Position numbers and translations under genes: made by a program. Under the pieces are notes generated by a model. It was not told the origin of the DNA, searched no databases, and worked only from the letters and a program-made list of their open reading frames with translations. A stretch of DNA of 64,000 nt, taken from contig CM046844.1 in assembly GCA_025618425.1 (NCBI GenBank), forward strand, positions 5,981,957 through 6,045,956, written 5' to 3'. Positions within the stretch are counted from its first letter, which is position 1, and every line of letters begins with the position of its first letter. The stretch comes from Heliocidaris tuberculata (Eukaryota; Echinodermata; Echinoidea; Camarodonta; Echinometridae). This document shows positions 13,601 through 28,600 of this stretch, in pieces.

Positions 13601-16600
13601 TTTTACTTGTTCAAACAAAATCTCTCTCTTCTATTAGAACAAAGGGAGGTAACAGGTTAGAGCTAAAAAAAAAAAAAATTTACATTCAGTGAAGACTATA
13701 AAGAATTGTAGAAAAAAGTGCCTTCTCAAATGGAATGGAGAGTGGGTTGTTAATATCACAGTCATATCACTGACTAACAATTTAGGATATCCTTTTAAAC
13801 CCACATTCGTTTTGATGAAGTCATAACTGCATGTCTTCATAAAGTTTCTGATTTTCTTCAGCTTTTGCTGTTAATCCATTGCCTATGGGAACTGCATTGT
13901 CCCTGTATTAAGCCTATGAGAATGAGAGAATTCAGTAGTCAAAGGGTCAAGTATTCTTCAGTTTTCATTCTTAGTAATTTGCTTTTGACTAAATAATCAT
14001 TTGATTAAAAAAAACTTCAAATCTAATGTTCAAAAGGAAATTGTGTGACAACAATTTTGAAGTATGTAACAATATACAGTAAAGCCTGTCTATAGTATAA
14101 AGACCGCTCAAGGGAGACAAGAAAAGTGGTCTTTATGAGCAGGTGGTCTTTGTGTACAGGTTCCTTTAATACACGTTTCAATGAGAAATATTTTTCAAGG
14201 GAAACAAAAAATGTGGTCTTTTTATAGAGGTGATTGCTAAAGCAGGTTTCACTGTACATGTATATCAATATCACCAACATCAAGTTCACTCCTGAAAAAA
14301 AGGTCGACCAACCACTCAAAGAGAGGGTATGCTTACTACATAAAAATATAGTTCTTTTCTATTTGATTTACACTATGAAAATCAATTAATAATCCCTATA
14401 CAGGGAATTGTTTGTCATCACCTTAAATAGTCAAATACCGAATCATCATCACATGGTACATGATAAAAAACAAAGCAATTCAAACCTGATTTACATGAAT
14501 GTATAATAAGAAAACACAATTAAGCTGCAGTGAGTATACATCCCGAATTAGAATCTTACACAATATAGTTCTTTTCATCTTTTCCAGAGCAGTAATATAC
14601 ACAAACCACAATTACATACAGGAGTAGGGGGGGAAAAACTATTAGTTTAGATATATGTGTTCTTAGCTTTGCATGTACACAATACAGATCAAATGACAGT
14701 GACTAAATACCATAATGTTAAAAGTAAATTGATATTCATGAAGAAATACATGTAGTTTGGATCTTTTTCTGAAAGTCTATAGGTCTGTGACAAAGCAATT
14801 TGGACCAATTCAAATTTTCTGCCCTCTGAATATGAAAAAACAAATTGACAAAGATCTTCCTTTTTCTGGTCTGAAGCTTGACAAATTACGACTTGTGCAT
14901 TAATTTTACTCTAACTTAAGAAGTTACATGTATGTGAAAAGTTTGTTAAGTATGTATTGTTCTATCAGATATGAGTTAGGAACTAAGAGCAGAGCTATAA
15001 TTCTTTCTAACAGAATGAAGTTGGGGGGGGGGGGGGGTTTACTTTGATCGTATGAGTACATGCTCACATGACTGCAACCTAAACGCCCATGAAAATTGGA
15101 TGTGATGTCATTATGCCAAATCCTGCAAATCACCAAAACCAAAATGGCACACAACTGATTCTAAAGAACTCATTTTTACAAGGTCTAACTCTGTGAACAT
15201 GAGTGTCCCCACTACCAGAAGTTGTATGTCCATCTGTGTATTAACATGTGAACTAGCCTTCTAAAACAGAAGCTGGTGAACACATCTCTACACAATACCA
15301 GTAACGTACTACATGTAGGGATTTTTGTACCTTCCACACGTAACACGATGCAAAGGGGTTATGCACCACACAAATGCAAATTTCTTACTAAAATATTGTC
15401 AGTTGGGATGTTTTGGCCAATATTAGGACACAGGAATTTCAATATGATTCGGAGTAAATACAGACATAATCCTTGATCCAAAATTGTAAATCAGGCCTGT
15501 GAAAATATGTCAGGTGCTCATGATTTTAATGATATTACATCAACAATCAGTATTACACTGCGTAATCTTACAAAATACCTATCATGCCAATAAAATTAAT
15601 ATAAATCTGTTAAGGCCTGTTTCCTGAGGACCAAAAATGTAATTCTTTTTCAAGGAAACAGGATATAGATCTATTACTTAATCAATACTATCTCTCCAAT
15701 CTCATAACCGACTGGTAATCACTTTTCATGCACACCTGCTTGTACATGTTTGCAGAGTGTCAATTTTGACAGTTTTGTGATGTTACAAATGTTACTTAAT
15801 AGACCTATCTATACATTCATCTTAGAAATGTGAATGGCATTCGATGACAGGAATTCTTAAAAGAAAAATAAGTATGAAATTCCTAAAATTGGCAACAGGT
15901 CGATAAGTTAAATATTAATATTTGCCCATATAAATGGCAACTGAAAACTTTTTAACATGTTTTCTTTCCAAGTATATTCTCTGCAGACACTGTACATGAC
16001 TTTTTATATGAAAAATAGAGCAATAAAAGTAAAATAACAATCTTTGCAAATTTCAAGAAGAGAAACTAATGAATTTAGCCCAGAAAAAATTCCTATTATA
16101 ATACCTTTCTTGCATGAAAACAATCACTGCAGTTGACCCTTTAACATTAACACACCCTCTACAGTATCAAGCGGTGATTAACGGTGAATGCACCCAGCCA
16201 GAAATGGATGAACCAACGCTCATTAAAGCATTTCCTATCTCTGTGAACCAAGGTCATCTTTAAAGGGAACATGGAGCTTCATGGCGAGATCTAAATTTGG
16301 ATTCTAGATGTGTCCCAGGTTAGAGAGTGGCCTTCGAACCAAAGGAACTATTCCTTTAGGTATCCTAGCAGCGTGAATAACAGTGTATGGTTTGTGCAGC
16401 AGATGAGGACGATGAGTGATATTGAATTTGCTAGCTGAAGAAAGATATTTTTGTTTGTCTGCTGTTCTAAAAGATGGCATGAATACCACAGGAACAGGAC
16501 TGTGTCACAAATCGTCGCTGATTTTACGAACCGCATACAAATTCCAGCAGGGATTAAACCAAAAATACTGCTTTTCTTTTTTTAATAGCCTATGCATATG

Positions 16601-19600
16601 AAAGAAAATATTCCACTCTCATCACCTGTTTAATTCTACGATGATTGAATGAAAGTAAGGTATTCAAATTATCATTTTAAACGGACAAAGTCTTTAAACA
16701 CGATTATCTCAGAAATATATTTTCCTGCTGTGAGGTTTCCTATGCCAGTTTGTAAAATCAGCGAAGAAAATACCATCACCAGTGACCATCACCAAGTTAC
16801 TTAAAAAACAAAACCTCTGACAGTAGGAAGGACAGGGAGAATAGGGATACTGGTAAATTATCGACAAAGACTGTTTTGACACAATTTCCCCCCTTGAAAA
16901 TGATGTAGACCCTATTTTAGTCAGGATAATTAAAAAGAACTTGTTTACTATTACTCTTAACTGACAGAACAACTTTCACTTTTCAAGCTAGTCAAACTCC
17001 AGATTTGGACAGTATAAATTGCTCGGTGCAGCATAAAATAGCTTCAAGGCTAAAAAAACAAATACATGTAGGATGATTGTCACAGCGGGGAAATTTACGG
17101 GTTTGTTTTCAACCCACTTCAAAAAGCTATGCATCATTTCCACGTATTTATCATGGGGTATGGCAAATTAAAATCAGCTTATGAGAAAATGCATTCAACT
17201 GCATGAAGCTACAACAAAAGTTTTAACGAGTTTGCATTGTAGAAAAATAAGTTGTTTCTCCAACACACCTCTCTGCTTGAACTTCACTACATAAGGCACA
17301 TAATTTCTTCTTAATTCCTGGTTAGGGAGCCTAACATATAATTAGAATATTCAAAATAGGATACCAAGCATCCTTGGTCAAAGTGCAATTATAAAGCCAA
17401 CTAAAACTTTCAAAACTTGGCAAAATCGGGACCACTTGCAAAGTTTTGGGTTATATAGTCATCACAAGGATCAACACAATCAGAGATCCACTACAAATAG
17501 GGCCCCCAATATGTTGAAATATGAAAAGGGGGCTCATGCACATAGACTCCCAATATTTTGCTCTGGTCTCAAACCTAAGATTTGGTGCATTTGTCAGGTA
17601 TTTTCTTGCAACATATTGATATGTTACGCAAACTTCTTGGGAACTTATCACTACAGAGAAGAAACCAATATTCACCTTCGTGTCCTGCATAGGTAGGATC
17701 CTCCATACCAGATTGATAGATTCCATCTTCCATCCCTGGTTGATAGATAGGATCTCCTAACCCTCCCTGATAAATAGGATCCTCATCAATAGCGCCCTCT
17801 GTCGACTGCTGTGATGATCTTGTCTCCATACTGCTTCCATGAGTTCTATTCCTATCCATCTCACCTAAACTTTCCTCCTCGCATGAATACATTGATGACG
17901 ACCCCTCATCGTTACCCGACATGTACGTGGGGTCTTCCATTTCGTCCATGACTGTAACCTCGTTACCGTTTTCCGACACGCTGTTCCCGCTGCTGGTACG
18001 ACTGTTATCCATAATCTTATGACTGTCACCAGAGCGGATGTTGTTGTTGATAGGCGTGAAGTTTTCAATCTTCGATGTGTCCGTCGAGGTGTTGAGTTTT
18101 GTAAACAGTTCCTTTTGGAGAGAGGCACGAATCTCAGTGCTGAGTGCATTTTGCGAAATGTTCGATGAAGTTGTTGATGCGAGCGATCTGTTTGTGATAT
18201 TTGATATGTTTGAGACAGTGGACATATTTGAATTGTTCCTTGCTGGTAGCGGAGGTGGGGGTGCAGGAGGTAAACTGGGCTTTTTAGCCTGGGGATGATG
18301 AGGGGGAAGAGGGGGTGGTAGGTTCCTATTGGTGAGGTAAGACCTGGCTGGGAGAGGAGGCTTCTTACTCCTCCGAGGTGTTCGAGGTCTTAGGATCACT
18401 TTAGAGTCCCTTGCTCTGAGGTCTGCTTGGTAGATCTGGAACAAAGGTTCTGAGCAGTAGGAAAGAGAACAAAATCAATAAAGTCATAATGCATTACGAA
18501 TAATCAGCACTCATGAAATGGGGACAGCTGTATGTTTCAACGCACAATGGGCCCTAAAATAATGCCTGGAAACTTACAAATACATATTTTCTAAAGCATG
18601 TAACCTCTGTTCTAAATATCATATTTTTGTAAAATAGGAGTGTTGAGATTTTGGGGTGAAATCATGATATGAATGAGCTACATGTAAAGCTCCATTTAAT
18701 GAAATTTCACAACATAACAGGACATTAATTTCAATGTTTGGAACCACGTATGTTTATTCATGTCATTGCTTCACAGAATTCTTATATTTTACATGTCCAA
18801 ATACAACCTGTTTTGGTGGCATAATAAGCTATCCTCTGTGAAAGACAAAGATGGCATGACAGGCATTTGCTGGAAAACCTCAGAATATCTGTGGTTTTGA
18901 CACATCACGCCCAATAATTGGCCTTAATTTTGGCCAAATGTCAATACCTTACTTGTGATTGTAAAGATCACTGATTACAATGCATTACATCCATCTTTTT
19001 TTATTACAGTTCCTTGCAGTTTGTGTAAGAGCAAAAATATTAAGTTATTTCAATCTGTTTCTGCAAATAACAATTTTTCAATGAATCTGGACCTAATATT
19101 ACAAAAATAAGGTACTGTACTACTGTTTGAACTAAATTTACGATTTTTGAACATGATTTGTGATGAGGGAGAATTAGTGTTTACCTTTATCGACGAATCT
19201 GGAAGGTTTCCTTGAAAATCCGCTTGGGGAGAGAGGAAGCTGTATTGAAGATTAGAAAAATATTTGCTTTTCAAACTTGTGAAAAATGAGACATATGACT
19301 TGTGAGTTTTTATCAGCACATTACCAGTACATGCATTTTGTCATATTGATTTTCTTGACTTCAAGAGTTTATCATCATCATCATCATCACTCATCATTGT
19401 CACCATCCTCAATACGACATCCATCCTCCTCCTTCTTCTCCTCATCAAAATCATCATTGCCATCACTGTCATTTTAAGCAGCTTAGAGTATTAACTGAAT
19501 TTATAGTTATAAATTATGAAGCCTCTGATGTTTGCAATAAATTAAAGTCTCTCATACAAGTACATGTACTTGACTGCATCTCAACTTTGATGTGTCTCCT

Positions 19601-22600
19601 ACAGTCAAGATTCTCCTCCTGAGGTTCCATAATCTAAAACTACCAGGTTGCCCAGACAACTGAAGAAGTAATTAGTGCTGCCATTATTAACATTAATGTG
19701 CATGCACAGGCAGAGCTTGCATTGACACGTGCACGCACATTACAATTAGTTATAAATATAATGAGTGGAGATATGCCAACACATGGTGAAGTGACTTAAT
19801 ATACATGCATGACACATCTACATGTCTCTGCTTCATGAAGAAACTCTTTAGACATCCTGGACAGAGACAGCATTGTGATATATAAGACCCTACAGATTAA
19901 ATGCCCTGTTGCCATTTATGCAATGAAAGAACAGTAAGTTGCATATCATTGTGTATGATTTGTCACAAATACACACAACTTTACCAAAGTAAGTTTTTCA
20001 TAAAGAATCAGATATGAGGTTTTCCAAAAATGGCATAAGACTTCATACTTTTGTTGCTGTGGTGAAAGTATATCAGTTGTAGAAATTAACAGAATAGTCA
20101 ATACATCAGGAGTGCAATGATTTAAAAAGGGGGATTATTCAAACATAGACCTGCATAGGCACCTAAATCCTCACCAACGAAAATCAATAAACTGGAGTGC
20201 TTTAATATATACTGTATGTAAAGACAAGCTACCCTAAGCTTAATATCAATCATTTAATATTGCATTTTTGCACCTTCCAGTCTTTAAGTTCTAATCATGT
20301 CAATGGGTTACATAAAACAGTGTCAGCGGTGAGATATCTAAGACCAGTGGATTAACCATTCCAGTACCACAGAAAGAATACAATGTATAAAGTCAAAGGG
20401 ATATCATCTAGTGGTAATAAGAGGATTAATCCTTTCAGTACCACAGCCATAGGGCTCTATTAAGTCAAATTCTGATCCTGTGGTATTGAAAGGGTCAAAA
20501 ACTTACACGAGCTTTTTCTGCAGACTTTTTTCTCTGAGGGGGAGGGGGTGGGGCTTCCTCAGGAGGTGTCATCTTCGGCGGGGTGACCTCTAACCCTGGT
20601 AGGGATATTCCTCCTTGTTTCAGCATCTTATGTCCTTTGGGATGAGTCTCTGGACTAGCAGGGGCATCAAATGACCTGGAGATTGAATAATCCCAACACA
20701 TTTACAAGTTTAAGCAATGTAAGTCACATGGAGAAGGTTGTGACTTTCTCAAATTGTTTCTTTTCCATGGACTGCATAATTACTAAAGGCAGGTTACTAG
20801 TATGTCTTCACAGGCCAAATGCTTTTTCAACTGAACATATCACTCAATTAAAACAATCATATGATATGATTTATAGTCCATTAACTATGCATACCATATT
20901 CAGATATTCATCGAAAATTATATTTCATTAGATACCTACTTAGGGCGAAAATATGTGGTAAAAAATGCAGCGAAAGGGGGAAATCGACTATAAGGAGAAA
21001 TATGCATTTCTCCTTTACGTTTTGAACTAGACTTTCTGACCTTGCCTGCCATATCACAACCTGTAACTTCGCTGTCACAATGCTATAATGAGCGTCCACC
21101 GATATGAGGACCCTTCCATTTTTTTTAAATGTTGGGTAGCCTTATGCATGCATCTCAAATTTCAGGGTTCATATTGTGCCATGGGTAAAATATGTGCTGT
21201 TTGAGGAAATGTCCTTTATCATATCCTTTATTATGTATAAACAGGTTTATATAAATTTTCTCCTTTGCTATGCTTTTTTTACCATTTCCCCTTTTAGGGC
21301 GAATTAGTGGTATATATAAATGCATATATATTTATCGATTCAAATCATAGGTATGTTAATGGTCTGAAATGAAGAGATATAGTCCTACTAGTCTTTTGCC
21401 CCTTCACAACACCTTACTAATTCCTGCTGACACACCATATTATCTACGTCTTGTTACCATCTGATCTAAACCAGTCCAATAAGAAATCAAGGAAATTGGA
21501 TCTAATTAGTTGCCATGGTAACCAGACATTGATGCTAGCCATGTTCATTGGGAGATAGGTGACGGGTATATTTTGTTGGGTGGTGGTAGTGCTTTAAGCC
21601 ATTTGTTGATTGCTACGTTGATCTCTTAAATCGAGGACCGTTTTCATAATCGCAAACATTACTCTCCCCTCTCGATATCCCCCTGAATACAACTCTTTTC
21701 ATTTTAATTTCACTTGCATGTCTCTGACAGGTGCTGCCTGAAATGAGGTAGTGAAGAAAACTTTGAACAAGTGGAGATGATGAACTTTCCTTCAACTATA
21801 CAAAAGCCAATCTCAAGGTTTAAAAATTGCCTGATATACTCACTACTACTCACATGATTGCGGCTATGGAAACAAGGTTAAATTCAACAATTACTACATT
21901 AACCCTTTCAGGACAGGACTTATTTAAGGGCTAAATTGATCATATTTTGTTCTTCAAATTGGCAACAATATTATTTTTCTTTAAGTGCTACATGGTTCTA
22001 ATAATGTGTCCTGTTTTTGAAAACAATATACGTGGTTAAAACTTTTATTGAAAAGTTGAAAAATTGCCAATTTTGATGAAAAACATTGATTTTGAACCTC
22101 TTAATGTGTTGCCAATTTAAGGATTTTAAAGCTTATTCTTGTTTTAAAAATTCCTGGCATCAAACACAATATGGTCATGAAACAAAAATGGACATAGTGT
22201 GTGCAGATATTTTTGCTCTTTCTACTAATGCATCTGGTATATTTTTTAGAGCTCTGAATCAAAAGTTATTGAGGCAAACCACAAAATGTGGTCAATTGTC
22301 TTGAATCGGTTAAAGATAGTACTAGTTTTACTACATGACATCGTTCCATCCTGTGGTCATTAATGAACATATTAGCAATAAAATACAAAAAGGCTTTTAA
22401 ATTTGTCTCTGAGACACTAAGGCTTAAAGATAAAGTTGAGTTCTGGTCATGCCCTTACATTGTAAAAGAAACTGCCTCAATGCAATTGGGAAAGTTTGAT
22501 CATGTCTACATACGAATGGGTGTATACTCTGACTCTGAGGTTTTGGAATCATCAAAATGACAAGAAATTGACTGAATCTGCACTGCACATACATTTGGCA

Positions 22601-25600
22601 TGAATGTTCGGCCCAAGTACTTCAGCTATTTATCGTCGTATTTTGAATATGAGGGCATCTGGAGAGCAGTCCTTTTCAGGGAACATTTGTACTATGATGT
22701 TCTTCCAAACTGACACAAAAGGAATGAAAAAGCTCACAAATTATTGTTCACCTTTCCCAGAACTCAACCTTCCCTTTAAAAATGCCTACTAAAACCTACA
22801 TAGAGTTAATTTCTTAAAGAAATATCTGGCTCGGAGGTTACTTTCAAGCTAATCTTACTATATCCCATAATAGTGGGGACTGATTCTGCTTCATTGTTCT
22901 TTTCATGGGTTTCAAATGCCTGACGCTACCTTTCAAGGATCTAGTTGTTGAAATGACCTCATATTCCCATGGCAGGAATTATTTTTATTCAAAAAAATCA
23001 TATTAAAGCAAAGAAAGAGTTGATGGGCATTGTTTTTTATCTCAAGTTTTTTCTTGGTAAATATGGAATTAATTTTTTGGACTTACCATATTTGTTATTT
23101 TCATATATTGTTTGTTTTTTATCAAATGGAAAATAAACTGCTACTTGAACTTGAAACGTGCTCAAAGCAAAGTAAGAATCAGCAATATTCAATCCATAAC
23201 ACCCTTTCATAGCAATCTTTGCATAATTACAGTAAATATCATGAATCCTACTCACCTATACACTCCATTTTCATCATTCATCTGTGTGTCTGACAAGTCT
23301 TGAATATCCAGTGATCCTGTGACATAGAAAAAAAAAAATCATCCTCAACATAATTCAAATGTGAAAAGCCTGAATCATACTTTTTAAGATATCAAAGCTA
23401 AATAAATGAGTTATAAAGAGATAATGAAAAAAAAACCTGACCAAATCATTCAACATTTAGCCTTCAATATTTAAAGATACATGTACATGTAGAGATTAGC
23501 TTCGTGTATAATATACATGTGTGTGTGTATATACATGTATGTATATATACATAATTCCTACTTAAAGCTCACAGACAGTCTCGGTAGCAAAAACAAGGCT
23601 GGCAAGAAACTTATCTAACATAGTCACTTACTATTCTCCTTTTATCATAAGACACATGTACGAGATTATTTAACATTCCATTCACGATTTCGAACAAATT
23701 TTAGTGTAAATATCTGTAAGAAACGCTTGGTAACGGCTTTTCACTGCCTCACGCTAAGACCATATCCACCCGAAGGTTCCCCGCACAATAAACCCAGCGC
23801 TTCGCACTGTGTGCAGCGTATTCTATAACACACAGCAATCCCTATGTGCGTAATGTGTGTGGCCGTTGTTTGAATTTACATCCCCTCTTTTTTGGGCCAG
23901 GGATTTTTATTACTTTTCACCTCTCATTCGATAAATATTTCACTTGAGGAGGAAAAAACTTCACAGCATCTTAGTTATGTTAGTACCGTGCTGTTTATTA
24001 AGTAAAATCAAAGAAATCTCATGAAAAGTTTATGAGAGCTTCCCAAAACTATCTTCTACCTTTAAGGCGATTTTTTTTTTGCGAAATATTCAACGGAAGG
24101 GGGAAGCCAAAGTTAAGCCAATTTTTTTTATTCGCCTTAACGTTTTCGGCACTGTTTTTTCCCATTTCTGTAGGGGTAGGAGGCATTCTATCGATATAAA
24201 TGTAGAGGGCGCCAAATCACTTATATTACTACAAAGTTTTGTTCGGTAGGGAGAACTCATTTTTGTATAATATAACGTGGAAAATCTTTATATGTATAAC
24301 TCTTGGGGATCTAAAGTCCTGAGGTTGGACTTAGGGCGATGTCTGCTTTTCTTGATTATATCAATAGTTTTGGGATTTACTAAAAATACCTTATCGCACA
24401 CAAAAGGTAGTTATTGTACGATTCTTTTTGCCATAAATGCAAATTGAATCAAATTAATTCTAAACATATACTAACATTTTGAATCCATTAATTCTCTGTA
24501 ACGTCATTTCGCACTGATATACGTATATACAATAAAAAAAATAAAAAAATCGCCTTTTAGTTGAATCTAGGTATATATATATATCTGCTACAATTTACAT
24601 ACAATGAGAATGTGCATGTACATGTACACACATATCCAGGATATACAAGCATACAAGGTCTTGGATTGTTATGTAATCCTTATCTTAATCTACAAAACAC
24701 ATTTAAAATCCACTATTGGAAAACTTCCTTCTCGAAACTTTCACAAAAGTCAAACTCACTTCTGATCATATTATTCACATGACTTGCAAGCTGCGACAAC
24801 CGCTGCCCGATGGATACCAACATTTTGGGATCGCTGGTTCCTTCGATGTCCATTAAACAACACAATACAAGTATACGCCACTGGGTCATAACAGCACATT
24901 CCAATCTACCATCAAATCGGTTCTAGTTCCACATATTAATCAAACAACTGTAGCAACCAAAGACACACAAGCAGGATACTAAACAATCATTAACTTTTCA
25001 CAAAGGGATGTCTGCTATATGAAGCTCATGATTGGTCAAAGCTAACCAACTGGAGTGAGTGAGAGAGAGAGAGACAGATAGAGAGAGACAGAGAGACAGA
25101 GAGAGACAGAGAGACAGAGAAAGAAAAGGAGAGAAGAGACTGGTAATGAGACAGACAGAGACAAACAGAGAAAGAAAGCAATAGAGAGAAAGAAGGTTAA
25201 TTAGTGATAGTAAGAGGTGGAATAGGGGGAGAGAGAGAGAGAAAGGGGAGAGATATGAGAGAGATGTGGAGAGAGAGGTAGAGAGGGTAGAAAGAGAGGT
25301 AGATAGAAATTGAAGAATAAGAGAGAGACAGAGAGAGACAGAGAGAGAGACAGAAGAGACAGAAGCTGTGAGTGAGAAAGAGGAGGGGAGGGATAAGAGT
25401 GGAAGAGACAGCAAGAGAGATAGAGAAGAGACATAACTTGGGAGGTAAAGAGAGAAGAGGAGAGATAAGAGTGAAAGAGATAGAGAGAGAGAGAGACTGA
25501 GATAGAGAGAACATGGCATCATAAAATTGTTGTAATGTCACACAGGATTCAACTCACTTCCTATATGGAGCTCTATATTTTTTCCTGATCTATACTGAAG

Positions 25601-28600
25601 TGGTGGGTGTTACGCAATTACGACAAAATAACCAGATAAAAATTGGGAACAAAAGGGACGGGAAGGTAAACAGGACTGGTAGTATGCAGACGATGACTCA
25701 AACCAATGGTTTGATTACTTTTAGGAAAGTTTCATGGATGGATTGTTATGCGAACTGGAGTCAAGTTCATGTTTATTTGTGACATCGCTACCATGATTCA
25801 TCAAGCCCACTTTGGGGTTTACAGAAGGAATGGTTTCTAGATACAGACATACATTATGATGATGATGACAATAGCGCCACATTAACTGTTACTTCATGGG
25901 GTCATTTGAAATCTACTGTCTAAAACAAGGAGGCCCATATGAATAAAAGATCTTAATGGAATATTTTTGAATTTCCATTTATATTTTTCTATCTCTTATG
26001 TTTGAACTTTCATTTTGCTAGGTTTTGTTTATTTATTTACTCTTTCATTTGGGAGAGGGTTTCACAGTGTAAAAATAAAATGAAAGGGAAAGGGAACCAT
26101 TATCTTCTTTGTATGATAAACATGTAAAGAAATTGATATAGAAAATTGCAATCAAACACTAACACTGAATCACCTTATTCATGACCATGAACTGGCTATA
26201 TCCTTATCTCTTAATGATATGCAGTTAATTAAGGAAGCATTATGCCACAAGAAAAACTGCTGACTCATTAAAATTGTTGACTTTTGATGCCTAGTATAAC
26301 TGAAAAAACAGATGTATGTTCTCATTAACCCAAAATAGGGGAAAGTGGAAATTTCACATGATATTTCTTAACATTCCTAGGAAACAATGATTAGAATTAC
26401 TTTTAAATATGTAGAGACAATTCTTTGCTTAAATGTTAACAAGTCACAATTGTGTTTCAATATTATAAAGCCTTATGTCCACTGCAGGCACAATTCTATC
26501 CTTTCTTCTGTTTCACAAAATGTATTTGAAATTATAGTTATTTATTGAAATACAAGATTAAGCATGAAACAAGACAAGTGCCCCCAAAATATTTGGACTA
26601 TACATCAATAAATTCTAGATTCCAGACAGTGAACTACTGAAGCTTATGATACAATTCTTGTTTAGCACTATAGTCAGGTTCACACGGAGGGAGCTAAACT
26701 TTAGGTTTCGCTAGTAGTGTCAAAACTTTAAGTTATCTTGCAGTTCCAGAAGACTAGAACCACAAGCGAACTTGTTGTTAATTTCCTCTGTCATAGTTAT
26801 GGACCGTGTGGACTGAATACACTTTAAGTTTAGCAAACTCGTTGTGAACGATGACCTCCCTGTTCATGTTAAAGGATGATTGTTCAACTTGTAATCTCAG
26901 AACAACGAGCATCACTGTTTCGCGCCTGTGTGAACTCTCGTCATTGTTAGTGAGTTGTTGTTTCTTTAACTTATAGTTTTGAAACCATAAATCCCGTACA
27001 AACGTAGCTTATATCAGGGTAATATAAGAGGAAAAGAGTCAGCAGAAACTATTCACGACCAGAGATATCAAGCTAAACATGTGTGATCCTCACAATGAAT
27101 GCATTTTAACTTTAATCATAAGAGAAAGGAGTCAGGAAGTTCACAGGATTTGAATGATACGGTTGGAAAGTACCACACTTTATCAAAAATTTCCCTTGGG
27201 TATTTACATGGGACGAGAAAATGTGAGTCATTTTCTATTAGAATTGTGATAGCAGGAACAGTGTTATTAACATTTTTAACTCCATGAAAGTGCTGCTGAC
27301 AACTTAAATGAGGCTATTCTTATCACACCAAAAGCTAATTCTGTCCCACAATGAATTAATATAACTGGTACAGAACCATAAAAGATACTACTGTGCACAT
27401 TTCATCAAACAGTTTTTAAAGAAGGAAACCAAAAAAATATATGCATTTTAATAGAAGCAGAAAAATCAAGGGAGCTAAATCAGTGAAAGATTGAGGAAAA
27501 AAGGACAATTCATAAAAAAGTTATGAATATTTGAAATCCTAAAATCGCTAAATGAATGGAGATCTAAAATTGGCAGTGTCCTCATTATGCTAATGAGATG
27601 CTGTGATGTAAATGTGCTATACTTTCCAATTGCCTTCTACAAATAATGTTGTAAAAATCCATTTTCCTTGAATATATCTCAGAAAATTTGATTTCTATAT
27701 TATATAGGTGGTGTTCATAAATTTATTCCTCACAATATATTTCAAGCAAAACGTTGATAATTCAATTTTCTTTGTTTAAAAGCTGAAATCTGATAAATTT
27801 CTTATTTATTACCTATAAAGAGAGAGCACAAAAACATCATGGCATCTCATTAGCACAATGAGTATGCTGCCAATTTCATTCAGCGATTTTAAGTTTTTAA
27901 AATCTTCATAACTTTTTATTCTTTATCCGTTTTTCCTCAAACTTTCAGTGATATACTTCTAAGATTTTTCTGCTTCTGGTAATGTGCATACAAGTTTGGG
28001 GTTTCATTCTCCTTTAATGTAACTATACATAATTATATTCAATGATGAAGCAGAAGTATATATACATGTATATGGGTGCTGAAAACATGTTTTGCAAACT
28101 GAATGACTGCTCCATTCTTAATCTTAATCCATCCCAGATACACAAGTGGTAATAAGATAATGTCTATGTGTACTCGTTTTTATTTCTGCAAATCTAAGTG
28201 GCTATATTATGGAAGGGGGAGACAGGTTCTGGGAGGGGGGGGGGGGGATTCATCTCTTTTCTATGTTCATGTTTTAATTTATCAACTATGTCAACTGCAA
28301 ACACACAATCAAATACAGTCAACCTTGCACATAATCAACCACAGACATGTCCATCAACAAGATGTAAATGACAGCGTACTTTCAGACAACGGTAGGTGGA
28401 AAAAAAATTTATAGGGGAAATAACAACTATCTAAAATGGGATTGTGTTCGGCCTTGATCTAACCAGCAACCAACTATGTAAGATGCCTTGACAACTTCCT
28501 GTACAGTTAATACAGGCATCAGGGATCTATGCCCCGAGCGAAAGATACTTCACCCCCCTCCCCTCCCCCACATTTCCAACAGTTGTTACAATTATTAATA

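Noticed and set aside
24998..25522. A 174-residue Ser/Leu-rich minus-strand reading frame
   Set aside because: It is the translation of a GA-rich microsatellite; all frames through the tract are open and none has splice or start support.
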